64,000 nt of DNA from Chlorops oryzae (lineage: Eukaryota; Arthropoda; Insecta; Diptera; Chloropidae). Every line of letters starts with the position of its first letter. The first letter of the stretch is position 1. Both the position numbers and the translations under genes were made by a program. The DNA is taken from the NCBI GenBank assembly GCA_020466095.1, contig CM035807.1:12611507-12675506 (forward strand), given 5' to 3'. The notes under the pieces are model-generated. The model had not been told where the DNA came from, searched no databases, and saw nothing but the letters and a program-made list of their open reading frames with translations. This document shows positions 36,005 to 47,564 of this stretch, piece after piece.

Positions 36005-38511
36005 CGTACAAGATTTGCACAAGATTCTACTTTTTTTCATGACAGGAAAAGTGTTGCTTGGCAATTTCATTTCGCTTCATGTGGCCTCTACACGAAAATT
36101 GCTTTATCTCTCATTGCAATGCAAATTTGATAACCTTAACGCATTGGGATAGCTTCAATCTATATTTAAATGCTAAGAAAACATTTTTATAATTTTTTTT
36201 TTTTATTATAATAACATAATAATAATAAATAAAGAAAACTTGAATAATTTCTCCTTGCCTTGACTCCGAATGTTTGGTTTTTGCTCAGGTACTGAGATAT
36301 TTAATCCCAATGTTATGAATGAAGCTCCTGTCTCGACAACCAGGCCAAATACTTGTCACTTAAGCCAGTCTTCAATGCTTAAGGCAATAAATCAAATAAT
36401 ACGCAAAGTCAGCTTTCCATAAATAATATTCTTTCGACGTGTAGCAAAATGCTTTCTTTTAATCTCTCCCCAGGGAAATAAGCTGAAAAGGCCGCAGCGT
36501 ATCAAGTCAAATACGTACGTCCCAGATAACAAGCGAATGAGAAGCTTCTGTGCTGCGAAAATATCTCTAAAAGTCAAACGAAGAAAAAATATTTTTTGCT
36601 TTTCTTCCCCATCAACAATCCGTAAGCACACAAACGATTTAACTCAATAGTACTTATATTGCGGTGATTTAAAGATTTCTGCATCTCAAAGATATGCCTT
36701 TAAGAAAGTTGTTTGTTCAACTATTATTCAAGGGGTCAATCGTTCATAATTTTCAATACAAAAATAACAGGCTTATACTAACTTTGAATTTCTTACATAA
36801 AAATCAGAAAGATGGCATCTCGCAAATGCGCCTCTGAAGAGTTATAAGGCCTTAAAGTTTTTAGGCAGTAAGTCGAGAAAAATAACTCTCCCTCGATAAT
36901 GGTTCATTGTAGGAAAAAAACTTAAATGCAGTTTGAAAGCCAATTGTATGTTCTTTTAGGCAGAGTTAAATTGATGGTAAAACTTTGACCCATTGAGGGG
37001 AAAAATAAACGGTCAAAGTGAAAAATTCTGAAAAAACTTTCAAGTTTTTTTTTCACTTTGGAAGCCATTTTGGTATAAAAAGTGTCCAACTGGCACCCAA
37101 ATTATTTATTTTATTCAAAATGCTGTATTGATTTCCTTTCATTTGGTACTCCATATTTCTAATAAATTTTTTGAAAATAAGATGACAAAATTAAATATCT
37201 AAATGAACATCTATCCGACTTCTATCAACGAAGTCGAACTTATTAGATTTGATACAGTAAAACTACGGTTACCTCCCGTTATTTGTATGAATGTTACTAC
37301 AGTATTCTTCAAAATAAATATACCTGAGGCAAAATGGAAGAGTAGCTGAATCCGAAAATTTCTTTTTTGGAGATATAGCAATTTTTCTACTTAAGCGCTT
37401 TATCGGTATGTACAATTTTCATCTTTTTCACACTCAAATTAATAAAGATATACAAAGATAAAAAGAAAATCTAAATTTCGTTCAAAATCATGATTTATGA
37501 AAATGGGTTGAGTACTCATCAGGGCCTTAACTTCCTTATATCTCTAAAGACTCATTTCATGCTCACGTCGACTTAAGCTTGTTTTCCATATTACCACAGA
37601 TGTATTGTACTCTGACACGGTTTCTAAAAAAGGTATAAGTACATTCGCCTACTGCTTAGAAGGACTGAATCTTCAAAAATGTTTGGTCGAGATTACCATA
37701 TAGCACAGTTCCTCATACGAAGCTTCCAACAGCCACATGCGCTATGTTAAACAACCTGTTGCTCCATATATCGCTTAAACAGTGAATAGAATATTCTCTC
37801 TGAGAAAATCAAATCCAGAGTTGTAAAACGTAAGATAACAGAATGTAACCGTTGGCCACCTTTTGTCATTTCCACGTGGTCGGTATTTTCATCTTCCAGA
37901 TGAGCACGAACACATCTCGAAATTTTGAAACTTTCTCTTTGATTGCTCTTTGGAAACTCTTACCTCCCCTGCAGCTAAAATCTTTTCGAAGAAGGCGCAG
38001 ATGCTGAAATGCGAATATGTAAGTGCACACAGTCCTCAGTTAACTAGAAGCATCGAAGAAGATTCAGTCGGCTCGATTACTTCAAGCTGATCAGAAGCTC
38101 GTTGCGTTTTCGCTTGCAATGAATCGTTTTGTTAAAAGTTTCGAGTGAAATTTATATAAAGTCAATTACGTGAATAAAATAAGTTTAAATAAATTTAAAT
38201 TAATTAACATACAAAAAAAAAGTTTAACAAACAAAATAAGTATGTTTATCGGCAAAAGAAAAAAAAATTAATAAAATTTTAGGAGTTTGTTTTTGAAAAA
38301 AGTCAAAGTTTCAATTGAACAAAGCAAGGATCTGATAAGATCATACAATCTATCTCGTCCTTACATCTAAAAAAGTGGTGTTCACAAAGGCTATATTAAT
38401 AGTGTCATAATATTGCCAACGTCTTAATTTAATACTTTAATACGATTGAGAAAATTCGTTGTTATTGTTTTATATACAAATTCAATTGAATACGGTGTGG
38501 AAAATGTAAGA
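36005..38511. other. No recognised gene
   Basis: AT-rich DNA upstream of the MITE pair and the Beat gene. Only chance frames up to 79 codons. Confidence 0.6.
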
Positions 38512-38712
38512 GGGCAATTCCACGAGAAACGGTCCCACCGGTGACACCGTGACAATGATTCCGAGCGAAAATTGAATAATTTCAGTGACTAACTATTTTT
38601 AAAGGCTTTCAAAAACTAGAATGTTTATAAATTACGTCCTTTTTCTTCATTACAATGAGATAAAACCTACAAAATAAGTGTCACAGGTGGGACAGTATTC
38701 ATGGAATTGCCC
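38512..38712. mobile_element. MITE with GGGCAATTCC termini
   Basis: About 200 bp. Termini are GGGCAATTCCACGAGAAACG on the left and ATTCATGGAATTGCCC on the right, with inner GGTCCCACC / GGTGGGAC also paired. The base string AAGA precedes it; AAGA also follows its right end once the adjacent hAT-type insertion is removed, suggesting a 4 bp target duplication. There is no coding capacity and the superfamily is not certain. Confidence 0.7.
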
Positions 38713-38716
38713 AAGA

Positions 38717-39038
38717 CAGTGTTGCCAGGTAGCTCCCCCTAAAACTACTCCTTAACTCCCCATAGATTCAAAATGTACCTCCTAAAAAGTACAATATTCG
38801 AAATTAAAAAAATTAATTTGGAAAGAACAACAACAATTTTGACAGATTTTCTATATCAAACTTCGCACATCATTTGTTTATATATACGTATATTTACATA
38901 TCATAAACCCCTAAAATTCTCCTAGGAAAATTTGTGCCCCCTAAACATGCCCCTAAAAATTTGTTCACCCTAAACGGTCGTCTAAAGGTAGGAAAAACCC
39001 CTAAATCTAGGGGAAAAACCCCTAAACTGGCAACACTG
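38717..39038. mobile_element. hAT-type MITE with 8 bp target duplication
   Basis: 322 bp with terminal inverted repeats CAGTGTTGCCAGG... and ...TGGCAACACTG. It is flanked by a perfect 8 bp duplication GCCCAAGA at 38709-38716 and 39039-39046, diagnostic of the hAT superfamily. The interior has repeated 'CCCCTAAA' motifs near both ends. It is inserted at the right edge of the GGGCAATTCC MITE and so is younger than it. Confidence 0.88.
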
Positions 39039-39061
39039 GCCCAAGAGTATAAAGAGCTTGT

Positions 39062-39237
39062 CACTTTGAAAATTTTGAAAATTTTGAAATTTTTGAAATT
39101 TTTGAAAATTTTGACATATTTGAAATTTTTGACATTTTTGAAATTTTTGACATTTTTGAAATGTTTGACATTTTTGAAATGTTTGACATTTTTGAAATGT
39201 TTGAAATTTTTTAAATTTATGAAATTTTTGAAATTGG
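39062..39237. repeat. 9-bp-period minisatellite upstream of the Beat gene
   Basis: About 19 imperfect copies of a 9 bp unit near GAAATTTTT / GACATTTTT. Because 9 is a multiple of 3, the array is open on both strands and yields artificial FLKFLK- or KNFKNF-type frames of 117 and 125 codons; these are not genes. It lies about 350 bp upstream of the Beat start codon. Confidence 0.9.
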
Positions 39238-39582
39238 GAAGCCTAGTTTTGTTTTGGAATTTCACAAACAAACGATTGCTATTTTAATGCTCAGATGAAG
39301 GGTTGCTCACATTGGATTTTTTAGGACCTCCCAATGTTGCCACATTAAAACTTTATTATGCCTTTTTGAATACCCTTATCGAGTAGAATGATATGAATGA
39401 ATAAAGGCGAAATAATAAGTTACTCGAAGTTTATCTGGAGTGTTAAACAAAACAAATTGCTACTCCAAAATCTGCAAAGGTGCTTCCCCGGTCGTTGCAC
39501 TATAGTTAGATGAACAAAAAAATTAGAACTCATTCTGTTGTATAAAGATCAAGTGACAGTACAAGCTCCATAGACCCTCACA

Positions 39583-41164
39583 ATGGATTATTGGATTATA
39601 TCCCTATTTTTAATCTGCTTTGGTGAGTATTTAAAGCACACAATCATTTTTTAAGATCATTCATTAATAACATTACTCGAAAATATGCGAAAAGTAGAAA
39701 TTCCTGCACTATTGGAAACCAGGCATACTCATCGCAACAATTTTGTAGAAGCAATTAGATTTTCAAAGAGAGATCAAGAAACGTTAACAAATAGCTTCCG
39801 GTTCTTGCATTTCAGATTTATATCACATATCCAGCCAACTTGTGACTGATTTGAATGTACCGCAAGTTGTGGACTTCCGTGACAATGTGACGCTTTCCTG
39901 CAGCTACGAAATGAACGGCAACACCCTGAACTCTGTCAAATGGTACAAGGATAAGAGCGAGTTTTTTAGGTAAATTAAGAGCTTATCTTTGAACTGTCGA
40001 AAGTATTTCTCCGGTCAACAGAAGTGTCTAGTCCTTATAAGTATTATTAAAAAAGATGAATCAACAAATAGCTGTCGAATTTTGCTACAACACTTTAGTT
40101 CAGGTTAGCTTGTTCAAGCTCTTTTGAACTCAGGCAATCTATACTATGTATAAAATAAAGCCTAGCCTTAGCCTTACGAAGGTAGAAAGCGTTCACGAAA
40201 TATATGCATTTTGTAGATATTCACCGATGATGCATCCTATGTACATGAAATTCCATACTATCGGTGTGAAACTTCAAGAGGGAAAATATTACTGCAATGA
40301 ATCGATTTGTCGTGTCGAACTTAGTCCTTTGAGTGCCAAAACGACCGGAATCTACAAGTGCGAGGTATCCGGCGATGCTCCACATTTTAAACTAGCCGAT
40401 AAAGCGGCAAATATGACAGTAGCAGGTAAATGGCCTAAAAGAAGGAAAGAAATAAACAAGATCATACATAAATGTCCTGTCATTTAATTATGTAGCTCTG
40501 CCACAAAGCGATCCGCTTATCGAAAATTTCAATTCGATCTATCGTGCAGAAGAATACCTTAGTGCAAGCTGTGCCTCGGACTACTCAAGCTTGCCGACGA
40601 GACTGACGTGGTTCATTAACGGGGAGCCGGTACAGTAAAGCATAATATTTTGTTTTTTTTCGTAACTTCCTCCTGTGTGAACCTTTTTCCCCAAAACCCC
40701 GAATACTATTGGAGAAATTGTCATTGATCGTTACTATGTATGGTTTCAGGCCCAGCCTGATGAACTGGAACCAACTATCGGCAATAGTATACCGGCGCAC
40801 GACTACATACTGCGACGGCAGAGATTGCAGATAAATTTGTATTTGTCTGGAGCACGATTCCTCCATTCGGGAAACACTCTGGAACTGAAGTGTGTAGCGA
40901 ATATTGAAAACTTTCCAGAACTTCGACGTGAAAGAGTCTTGACGGCAGCTTTTATGCACAACGACAATTTAAGCAATCAAATGTTAATATACGCTGTTGA
41001 CTCTGGTAAGAAATTCTATACGAATTCGTTCATTTCTCTCTGCTGTCTTTTTTCATTGAAAGCACTAAACTCTTTCTTCACTTGTAGGTAACAAAAGACG
41101 AGGCCAAAAAGTTTTCACTTTCTTCCTGACGTCACTGGTATTGTTTTCGTCTTTTCATGGTTAA
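39583..41164 (+). CDS. Beaten-path (Beat) family immunoglobulin-domain cell-surface protein, six exons
   Basis: Coding exons are 39583-39622, 39816-39969, 40217-40425, 40496-40629, 40750-41005 and 41088-41164. Every intron is GT/AG and the phases agree, giving 870 nt and 289 residues. Residues 1-13 (MDYWIISLFLICF) start a short signal peptide. A first Ig domain has Cys42, Trp56 (VKWYKDKSEFFRYSP) and Cys113 in GIYKCEVSGDAP, with two extra cysteines at 91 and 96. A second Ig-like domain has Cys160, LTWFINGEP at 171-179 and Cys227. The C-terminus (KVFTFFLTSLVLFSSFHG) is hydrophobic with no cytoplasmic tail, as in a GPI-anchor signal. The 'VKWY...EFYRY' and 'CEVS.(D/E)AP.F' signatures are those of insect Beat proteins, which bind Side-family receptors in axon guidance and synaptic matching; the function here is inferred from family. 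The start has a good fly context (CACAATGG). The subfamily (I-VII) cannot be assigned safely. The exon 4 donor (CCG|GTACAG) is the least certain boundary. Confidence 0.9.
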
Positions 41165-41440
41165 TATAAGTCTCATAAATTATTTAGGAAAACATTCTTT
41201 TTTGTATTTATTTACGATGTATTGAAATGAGAGCATTCTGTATATATTTTGATATTGAATCGTCCTTTAATCTGTTCCTTTATGTTAATATAAATAGGAA
41301 ATAATTTATGTTTCCCCGTTTTAGAATTTTTTGATGGAATTTTCTTTGAAAGCAATTTCGAGAGTAATGCACTTTTTGGCAACGGAAACACGGGAATATG
41401 ATTTGTAAATTTTTTGTCTCTTCCACGTATGTCCGTTGCT

Positions 41441-41446
41441 AATAAA
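41441..41446 (+). promoter_or_regulatory. Candidate polyadenylation signal of the Beat-family gene
   Basis: This is the first clear AATAAA after the stop codon at 41164. It is followed by a T/GT-rich stretch (TTCTTGTCTG). It would give a 3' UTR of about 300 bases. Position and motif are seen; use is inferred. Confidence 0.4.
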
Positions 41447-41701
41447 AATATATTCTTGTCTGTAAATTTCTTTCAAGGCTAGAAAATCTGAAGGGATAAA
41501 CATACTATTATATTACAACATAAAGTGAAAAGAAGGAAGGAAATTGAAAAAAACATGATTTAAATAAATTTCAATCGGTGCAACATAATTGAATGCTTGA
41601 ATGAGAAATCACAACTAGAAATGGTTTTGGAATTAGATAAATTTTTCATATTATTTAGGAATCAAAATATGAAAAAAGCTTATAAGAGTAAGTATTAGAG
41701 C

Positions 41702-42139
41702 CAGTGGCTTAGCGAGACATTTTGGCGCCCGGGTCGCAATGGGTCACAATGCAGGCACAATACAGAACAGATCGTATTTTTTATAATTTTTCAAAATTTT
41801 GAAATTTTTAAAATTTTGGAAATTTTTGATATTTTTGAAATTTTTTAAATTTATTAAATTTTTAAAATTTTTGAAATTTTTGAAATATTGGAAATTTTTG
41901 ATATTTTTTAAATTTTTTAAATTTTTGACATTTTTGAAAATTTTGAAATTTTTGAAATTTTTAAAATGTTTGAAATTTTTGAATTTTTTGAAGTTTTTAA
42001 ATTTTTTGAAATTTTTAATAGTTTTGAAGTTTTTGAATTTTTTGATTTTTTGAAATTTTTGAAATGCTGCTTAGCGAGACAATTTGGCGCCCGGGGCGCA
42101 AGCGGATGCCCCTTTACATCCTCCCTTACTACGTTACTG
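41702..42139. mobile_element. Possible hAT-type non-autonomous element containing a minisatellite
   Basis: The left end is CAGTGGCTTAGCGAGAC and the right end TACTACGTTACTG, which resemble hAT termini. The 8 bp flanks ATTAGAGC and ATTGGCAC match at 5 of 8 positions, so the target duplication is decayed or absent. A direct repeat, CTTAGCGAGACA then TTTGGCGCCCGGG, occurs at 41708 and 42070, on either side of the minisatellite. Ends are seen; family assignment is inference. Confidence 0.4.
41780..42063. repeat. 9-bp-period minisatellite downstream of the Beat gene
   Basis: About 30 imperfect copies of the same GAAATTTTT-type 9 bp unit found upstream of the gene. It creates spurious open frames rich in FLKF (+) and KNSKTSK (-) on both strands. 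It begins about 620 bp after the Beat stop codon. Confidence 0.9.
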
Positions 42140-44883
42140 ATTGGCACACAAGGTAAAGTCATTTATTTCATTTTACTGGCATTTGAAAAGAAGGACTTGT
42201 CTCATATCAGAATGTGGGAAATAAAATTTATTTGACTCTTCGAATTGTGTTTTTCATCAATTCAAAGCAAGATTGGCTTAGAGATTTTTGGATTTTTAAG
42301 TGAAGATTCAAGCTTCATATGGGAGACTGCAATAAAAATATTGGTCGCAAGTCGATCCATAGAGCGTTCTCACATGTTAATCTGTCTTGAAGTCGATTAC
42401 ACAGGTCTCAGCTTTTTGAGTTATTTTGGGTGATTTGTATGCAACATGGTCTTCTTAAAAATTGAAAAATATCAAAAAAAAAAAAATTCCATCACGTCAA
42501 AATTTTGAGAAAGGGGAAGGACAACAATACTCGTAAGTAAGTCTTTGAATTCAGATTTAGTTTTCGGAAGGTGGCAGCTAGTTAAGAATTAAATGAAGGA
42601 TTTATGCCCACAAGAAAAACAAACTAAAAAGGGAGCCAACCATTCCGTTTTATGGCTCCACAAATAAAACTAAGCAGTTAGATCTAAGAGATCTTCTTAA
42701 TGCAGTTATATAAAAGTACTAATTTCGTTTTACGAAATTGATTACTATTTTATTTAATCGTCTTTTGAAAGCAGACAAAAATTCCACTTATTGTCTTATA
42801 TGGCACAATTTTATAATGCAGAATATCCCCGCTCAATCTGAGCTGGCACTTCGAAATTAAAATGCAATCTCTGGCAGATATAGGAAAAGGCTATAAAACT
42901 GATATGTTGTATAAAATTTTCTCTCTCATTATCGCAAATGTTGGCAATAAAGCTCATCCAAAACTATTTCCGCTGCATCGAATGAATGCCATAACTTTAA
43001 TGCAACCACATCCGATACACTTCCAAGGCTTGTGCAACACTCTTCAAGGGATTTGGTATTGCAATAAAATGTGCTTTTGCATGTTCCTATTTCCTTCTGC
43101 CATTCTTATCGGATGTGGCGCCACACAAGACGCTGCTTGATTTGGATTCGTGCAGTTTTTGAATTCGTATTTGATTTCTTGTTGTGCGCAGTCATTTCCG
43201 TGTTTTACGCTTTGCGATTTTATCGGGACAATTCACAAATTTCCACTTCGTTGTAAGCATTGCAAAGTTATTCTCTTAACGCGTTATTGCGTAATATACT
43301 TAAGTATTAAATATACGGGAAATTTTTGTACTAAACCTAGAAGGTTATATCATTTATTAAGGCTTAAAAAATAAATTTTAATCGTTTACCCCCAACAAAT
43401 AATCTATTTTTTTGTTTTTCTTTTGTCGGAAACCATATATGGGCTCGTATGTTGTGAAGGGTTAAAGCCAAATTATTTGCGATAATTTTTAAGTACACTA
43501 AGTTTTATCAGGGTTTTTAGTTTTCTGAGAAGCTAGTGTATTCCACTCATGGGTGAATGTGTTGCAAAACAGCGTAAGTGTAAGCAGATAAATTTTGGTT
43601 GCCTTTGAAAAAGATGGTGGAAGCAGCCATGCGAAAGTGGGGCATTGCCTGTGCTCTGCCGTTCTTCTCATTTGACTTTTTTGAGAGCATGGTGACCGCT
43701 ATCGATCAATGTGACTAGGACTATAGAGTCTTAAAAGCTCAATTCAGATTATCTTATTTGATTTAGTAAACTGAATCAGCCGAGAAATAAGCCTAAGCCG
43801 AAATAGAAGAGCATCTGAGCTTATAGTATTCGGGCTTGAATGTTTTGAGCCTTCTGATTTGCTTGCTATTAAGGGAAAAAGGTCCTGCACAGGACTGTTT
43901 TAAATGCTTAATTAAAATAATTATTTAATATGCTTCGATTTTGCCTTGTTTCCAGTAATGGTACATTGTCAATTTTTGGATTGCAATAAAGTAGGAGCTC
44001 TTTCTTTGAGATTTGTAAATAGAACCTATGGAATTTTTGATCGTGACAATTAGATAAAGAAAAGAATTTCGTTTGATTGCTTCCTGCAGTAATTCCAACT
44101 TCTTCCCAAATAGGCACAAAAATACCAGGACTACTCCCTTATAAATTTTCAACCAATGTTTTAAGCTGTCTTTAACATTGAACTGTTATTGAAAAATAAC
44201 TACTTCCACCACCTCCTGTGGTCTATTACAGTACCAGTAAGTCAAATTTTTTTAAACTACATTTCTTCAAGTCTCCTTGCCACTCAAGGCCATGTCAATT
44301 CTCATTTATAAGAATCTCTACATCTTAAATTGTCATAAACCTAAGAGTACTCCTTTCTGGTAAATTGATCTCCTCATTACTTCAGGGTTTAGTTGATGGC
44401 CTGCATACATATACTTAGTACATTAAATTTAAAAGGCTTTAAATCTAGTACTAAAGACTCGAAGTTTGCATCCTCAAATGTATTAAACAGGCAAATAACC
44501 CCCACCTTTCTTCTCTGAAATAACTTTCCGTTTCAAGAACTTCTGCCAACTTGTTCAATTAAATCTTAAGCCTGGCATTCAACTGGAAAAAGCCGCTTTC
44601 GAGCCGATTGTAGCAAAAATGCGCGATTGAAATGGTTCAACGAATCGGAATGTTCCTGCGAACTGAAGTGTCCTTGTTAGTCTTGACAGAGCATTACATT
44701 ATCTCAGTGCAGTCGGTATTGTTTCATGTACGGAATGCGTAAAGGACAGCTGACGGCAGACAGCAGACAAATGCGGTTGGAATATGTCTTTGTTGAAGTC
44801 TCTGAGCTTAGTTGGTCCAGAGTCAGTGTAGAAAATATTTCCTTTGCTATGTTATTTGAAAGCAAATCAGAATAAACAAATAC
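42140..44883. other. No recognised gene
   Basis: AT-rich. The 92-codon frame at 42862-43140 shows no known domain and no splice context. Confidence 0.55.
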
Positions 44884-44886
44884 TAA

Positions 44887-45109
44887 GGCTCATAATCTCC
44901 AACCTAGTTTAAACTATTTGAAGGTTTAACTTTCAAATGATAGTCTTCAGGAGAGTTTAAACTAGGTTTATTAATTTTATATGAAAATTTTTTTAAACTT
45001 CACATATAGCCAAAGTATTTTTGTGACTTAAACTGGCATGAAGACTAAGGGAATTTATTAGAGAATTTAAACATTCGAAGCGCTTAAACCGAGTCGAAGA
45101 CTATGACCC
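44887..45109. mobile_element. PIF/Harbinger-like MITE with TAA target duplication
   Basis: 223 bp. The left end GGCTCATAATCTCCAACCTA pairs with the right end GAGTCGAAGACTATGACCC over about 27 bases. TAA lies on both sides (44884-44886, 45110-45112). An inner hairpin AACCTAGTTTAAAC / GTTTAAACTAGGTT sits at 44901-44967. Confidence 0.7.
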
Positions 45110-45112
45110 TAA

Positions 45113-47384
45113 TAGAAGATATTTGCTGAGCTTGTGTTTGATCAACTTCAGAGATTGAAAGATATCTTCAAACACAGTCAAATTCATAATAGGATGTTTC
45201 ACTGAGAAAGTGTCTAATTTAAATCTGAAGAGCTTCAAAAGCTTTAATTTTAGATTATGTACTTTTAATATCATGCCAAATGAGCTTAATTAAGTGCGTT
45301 TGTCATTTTCGAATATTTCACAAATTTCACAAATTTGCAACTTAGGCTTATTTAGGCTTATTTAGAAACTCCAAATTTGGACCACGCATCCTTCGAATTC
45401 AATCAGTTTTATTGTGACGGCAATTTCATTGTATTGACCACAGACCGCTGAATAGAGACTAGTCCAGACTTTCCAAAGGAAAATAATCAATATTAATACG
45501 AGGACTTTACCTGCTGCAGCCAAAGTTCGCACAAACCAAACATCGGAATTCATCACAAAACTGAATAAATAGCATTTGACAGGTAAGTTGTGATAGTTGC
45601 CTTTTGTGCTTAAGGTTTCTAGTATCTGATATATGTATGTATGTGGCTGAATGCTGGTCTGATAAGTGGTAGGGTTGATACGATGAGTTTATAATATTGT
45701 TAGTCACATCGAGTGCACAACGAGTTAATTGTAAAACAGAATCAGGAAGTTTAAGCCAAAAACAAACAAAAAAACTCAATGCTGACAGCAAAAAGAACCA
45801 AAACGAGTAAGTCATGGGGAAAAGTGCACAGCATACGAGAGAAGTACTCCTTTCATACACCAGATCTGTCCATCGACACAACGCTAAAAATACGGTGAAC
45901 CAATCAAGGACGAGACAAAGTTTTCGCAAATGGATTCCAAACAACAAAAGTCAACCGCTTGTGCAAGTGTTAGAGCGGACATGTAGTTGCAAGACGGTTA
46001 ACGGTCAACAGTTTATACGGAAGCACGATTCAGCAACAGCTACAGCAATAAAAGTACAAGATTTGACAAAGCATATGTGAAGAGCTTTGAATTGTGGAAG
46101 TGTTTGGGATTGCGGAAAATTTCGAACAATTCTTTAAAAAGCGGTTCATCAACTGCATCAGTTTAAAGAAGAACATTATAGAACTAAGTATGATTTACAG
46201 GTACTTCAGAAAAATAATAACACATGTACATAGAGATTTTTCATTGGATCTGTAATTTGTCGGATAAGAAGTTAGTCATTTGTAAAAAAGCGGACAATCG
46301 GTAGTACTCTCTAGTCCGAAACCTTCGATTATTAAATAGATACTGGCCTGAAGTATTGAACTCAAAACTCAATACTATTTTCCTCATTGCTGACATGACC
46401 GAAAGATCATTGAATGTTGAAAATTTCAACTTCATATATTCAACTTGAACAATGAGAACATAATACGGAATGTTTTCCGCAAAATTCTTTCTAAAAACTA
46501 ACGACGCTCACAGGTTAAAAGCAATCGTGAACCTTCGCTGTCGAGTAATGCCTTCAACTACGGAGGAAGCTTTTATCGTTATTAAAAATAAATGAAAACA
46601 TAAAATATCAAGTCATGACAGCAAAAAAAAAAAAAAATAATAAAAATTTTAAATAAATAACGAAACAATTTTGTTGCAAACAGGGAAATAATATTTTAAA
46701 ATAAAATTGTTTTCTTCAAAGCAAGCTTTTAAAAGCAACAATCTTGCAGTCATACGTCAGTACAAGATACAGTACAAATTTTCTAGAAACGTTGAGGCAA
46801 TATAATAACGAAGAAGTGAAGACGTAAATTTTTTTCTCGAAAGCAATACGGGAGAAAAGAACGATTTTCTTTCTTATTTGAACTTTTAACCTTCAATTAA
46901 ATATTAAAAGGAGAAGCATTCAACAGACAACAGCCTTTTCGCTGTAGCCACGGGAATAATAATATAGAAAATAAAATAATTAAAGGGATTCCTTTGAGGG
47001 CTACCTAAGTTCATACAATAAATTACGAGCTTCTTTAATTAATACCCGCAATGACCCAAAAGCTTAATGGCTCTGAAATCCAAAATGAAGAACAATTCTT
47101 CTTACAAGACATATTTTGATAGACCTTTCGTCCTTGGGAATCAATCAATTTGTATAACCAAATCAAAGCATGGAAGTCAAACAAATTTGACGCGCAACGT
47201 GAAGTTCGCGTGACATACATAACTGTGTTCTTATTTTCCAAATAATGCTGAGCTATTATTTTGAGGCTAATGAAAACCTTTTTTGCGATATCGCCCTGCA
47301 ATTTTCTTTTTATTTTTAATTGGTGACCAAATTTAGTTTCGATTCAAAAAACCCTCCTTACCGTATATTTTTGAGAGCACTTAT
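45113..47384. other. No confirmed gene; overlapping unrecognised frames
   Basis: A 146-codon minus frame (45507-45947) and an 88-codon plus frame (45814-46080) overlap on opposite strands. A minus frame starting near 45556 (MMNSDVWFVRTLAAAG) runs into a consensus donor GTAAAG, as a signal-peptide exon would, but no following exon was identified. Confidence 0.4.
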
Positions 47385-47564
47385 CAGAGGCGTATGAAGA
47401 CCACTTAATGCTCTAGGCAGTTGAGATTTTGCCGCCTCAGACAGCAGCCCGATTTTTGCCTATTCTGTGATTGATGCTTTGACGGTAAGATTTTACCGCC
47501 CCTGAAAATTTGCGGCCACAGGCAGCTGCCTTTGTTGCCTAACTATAACGAAAATCCGCCACTG
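47385..47564. mobile_element. Possible decayed hAT-type MITE
   Basis: Ends CAGAGGCGTATGA and AATCCGCCACTG resemble hAT termini (CAG.GGCG...CGCC.CTG). GGCAGTTGAGATTTTGCCGC and GGCAGCTGCCTTTGTTGCC occur inside. No target duplication is seen, so this is tentative. Confidence 0.35.

Noticed and set aside
38894..39287. Open frames of 117 and 125 codons on opposite strands
   Set aside because: Both are produced by the 9 bp minisatellite, whose period is a multiple of three; there is no real protein sequence.
41799..42235. Phe/Leu/Lys-repeat frames on both strands
   Set aside because: Same minisatellite effect in the second array.
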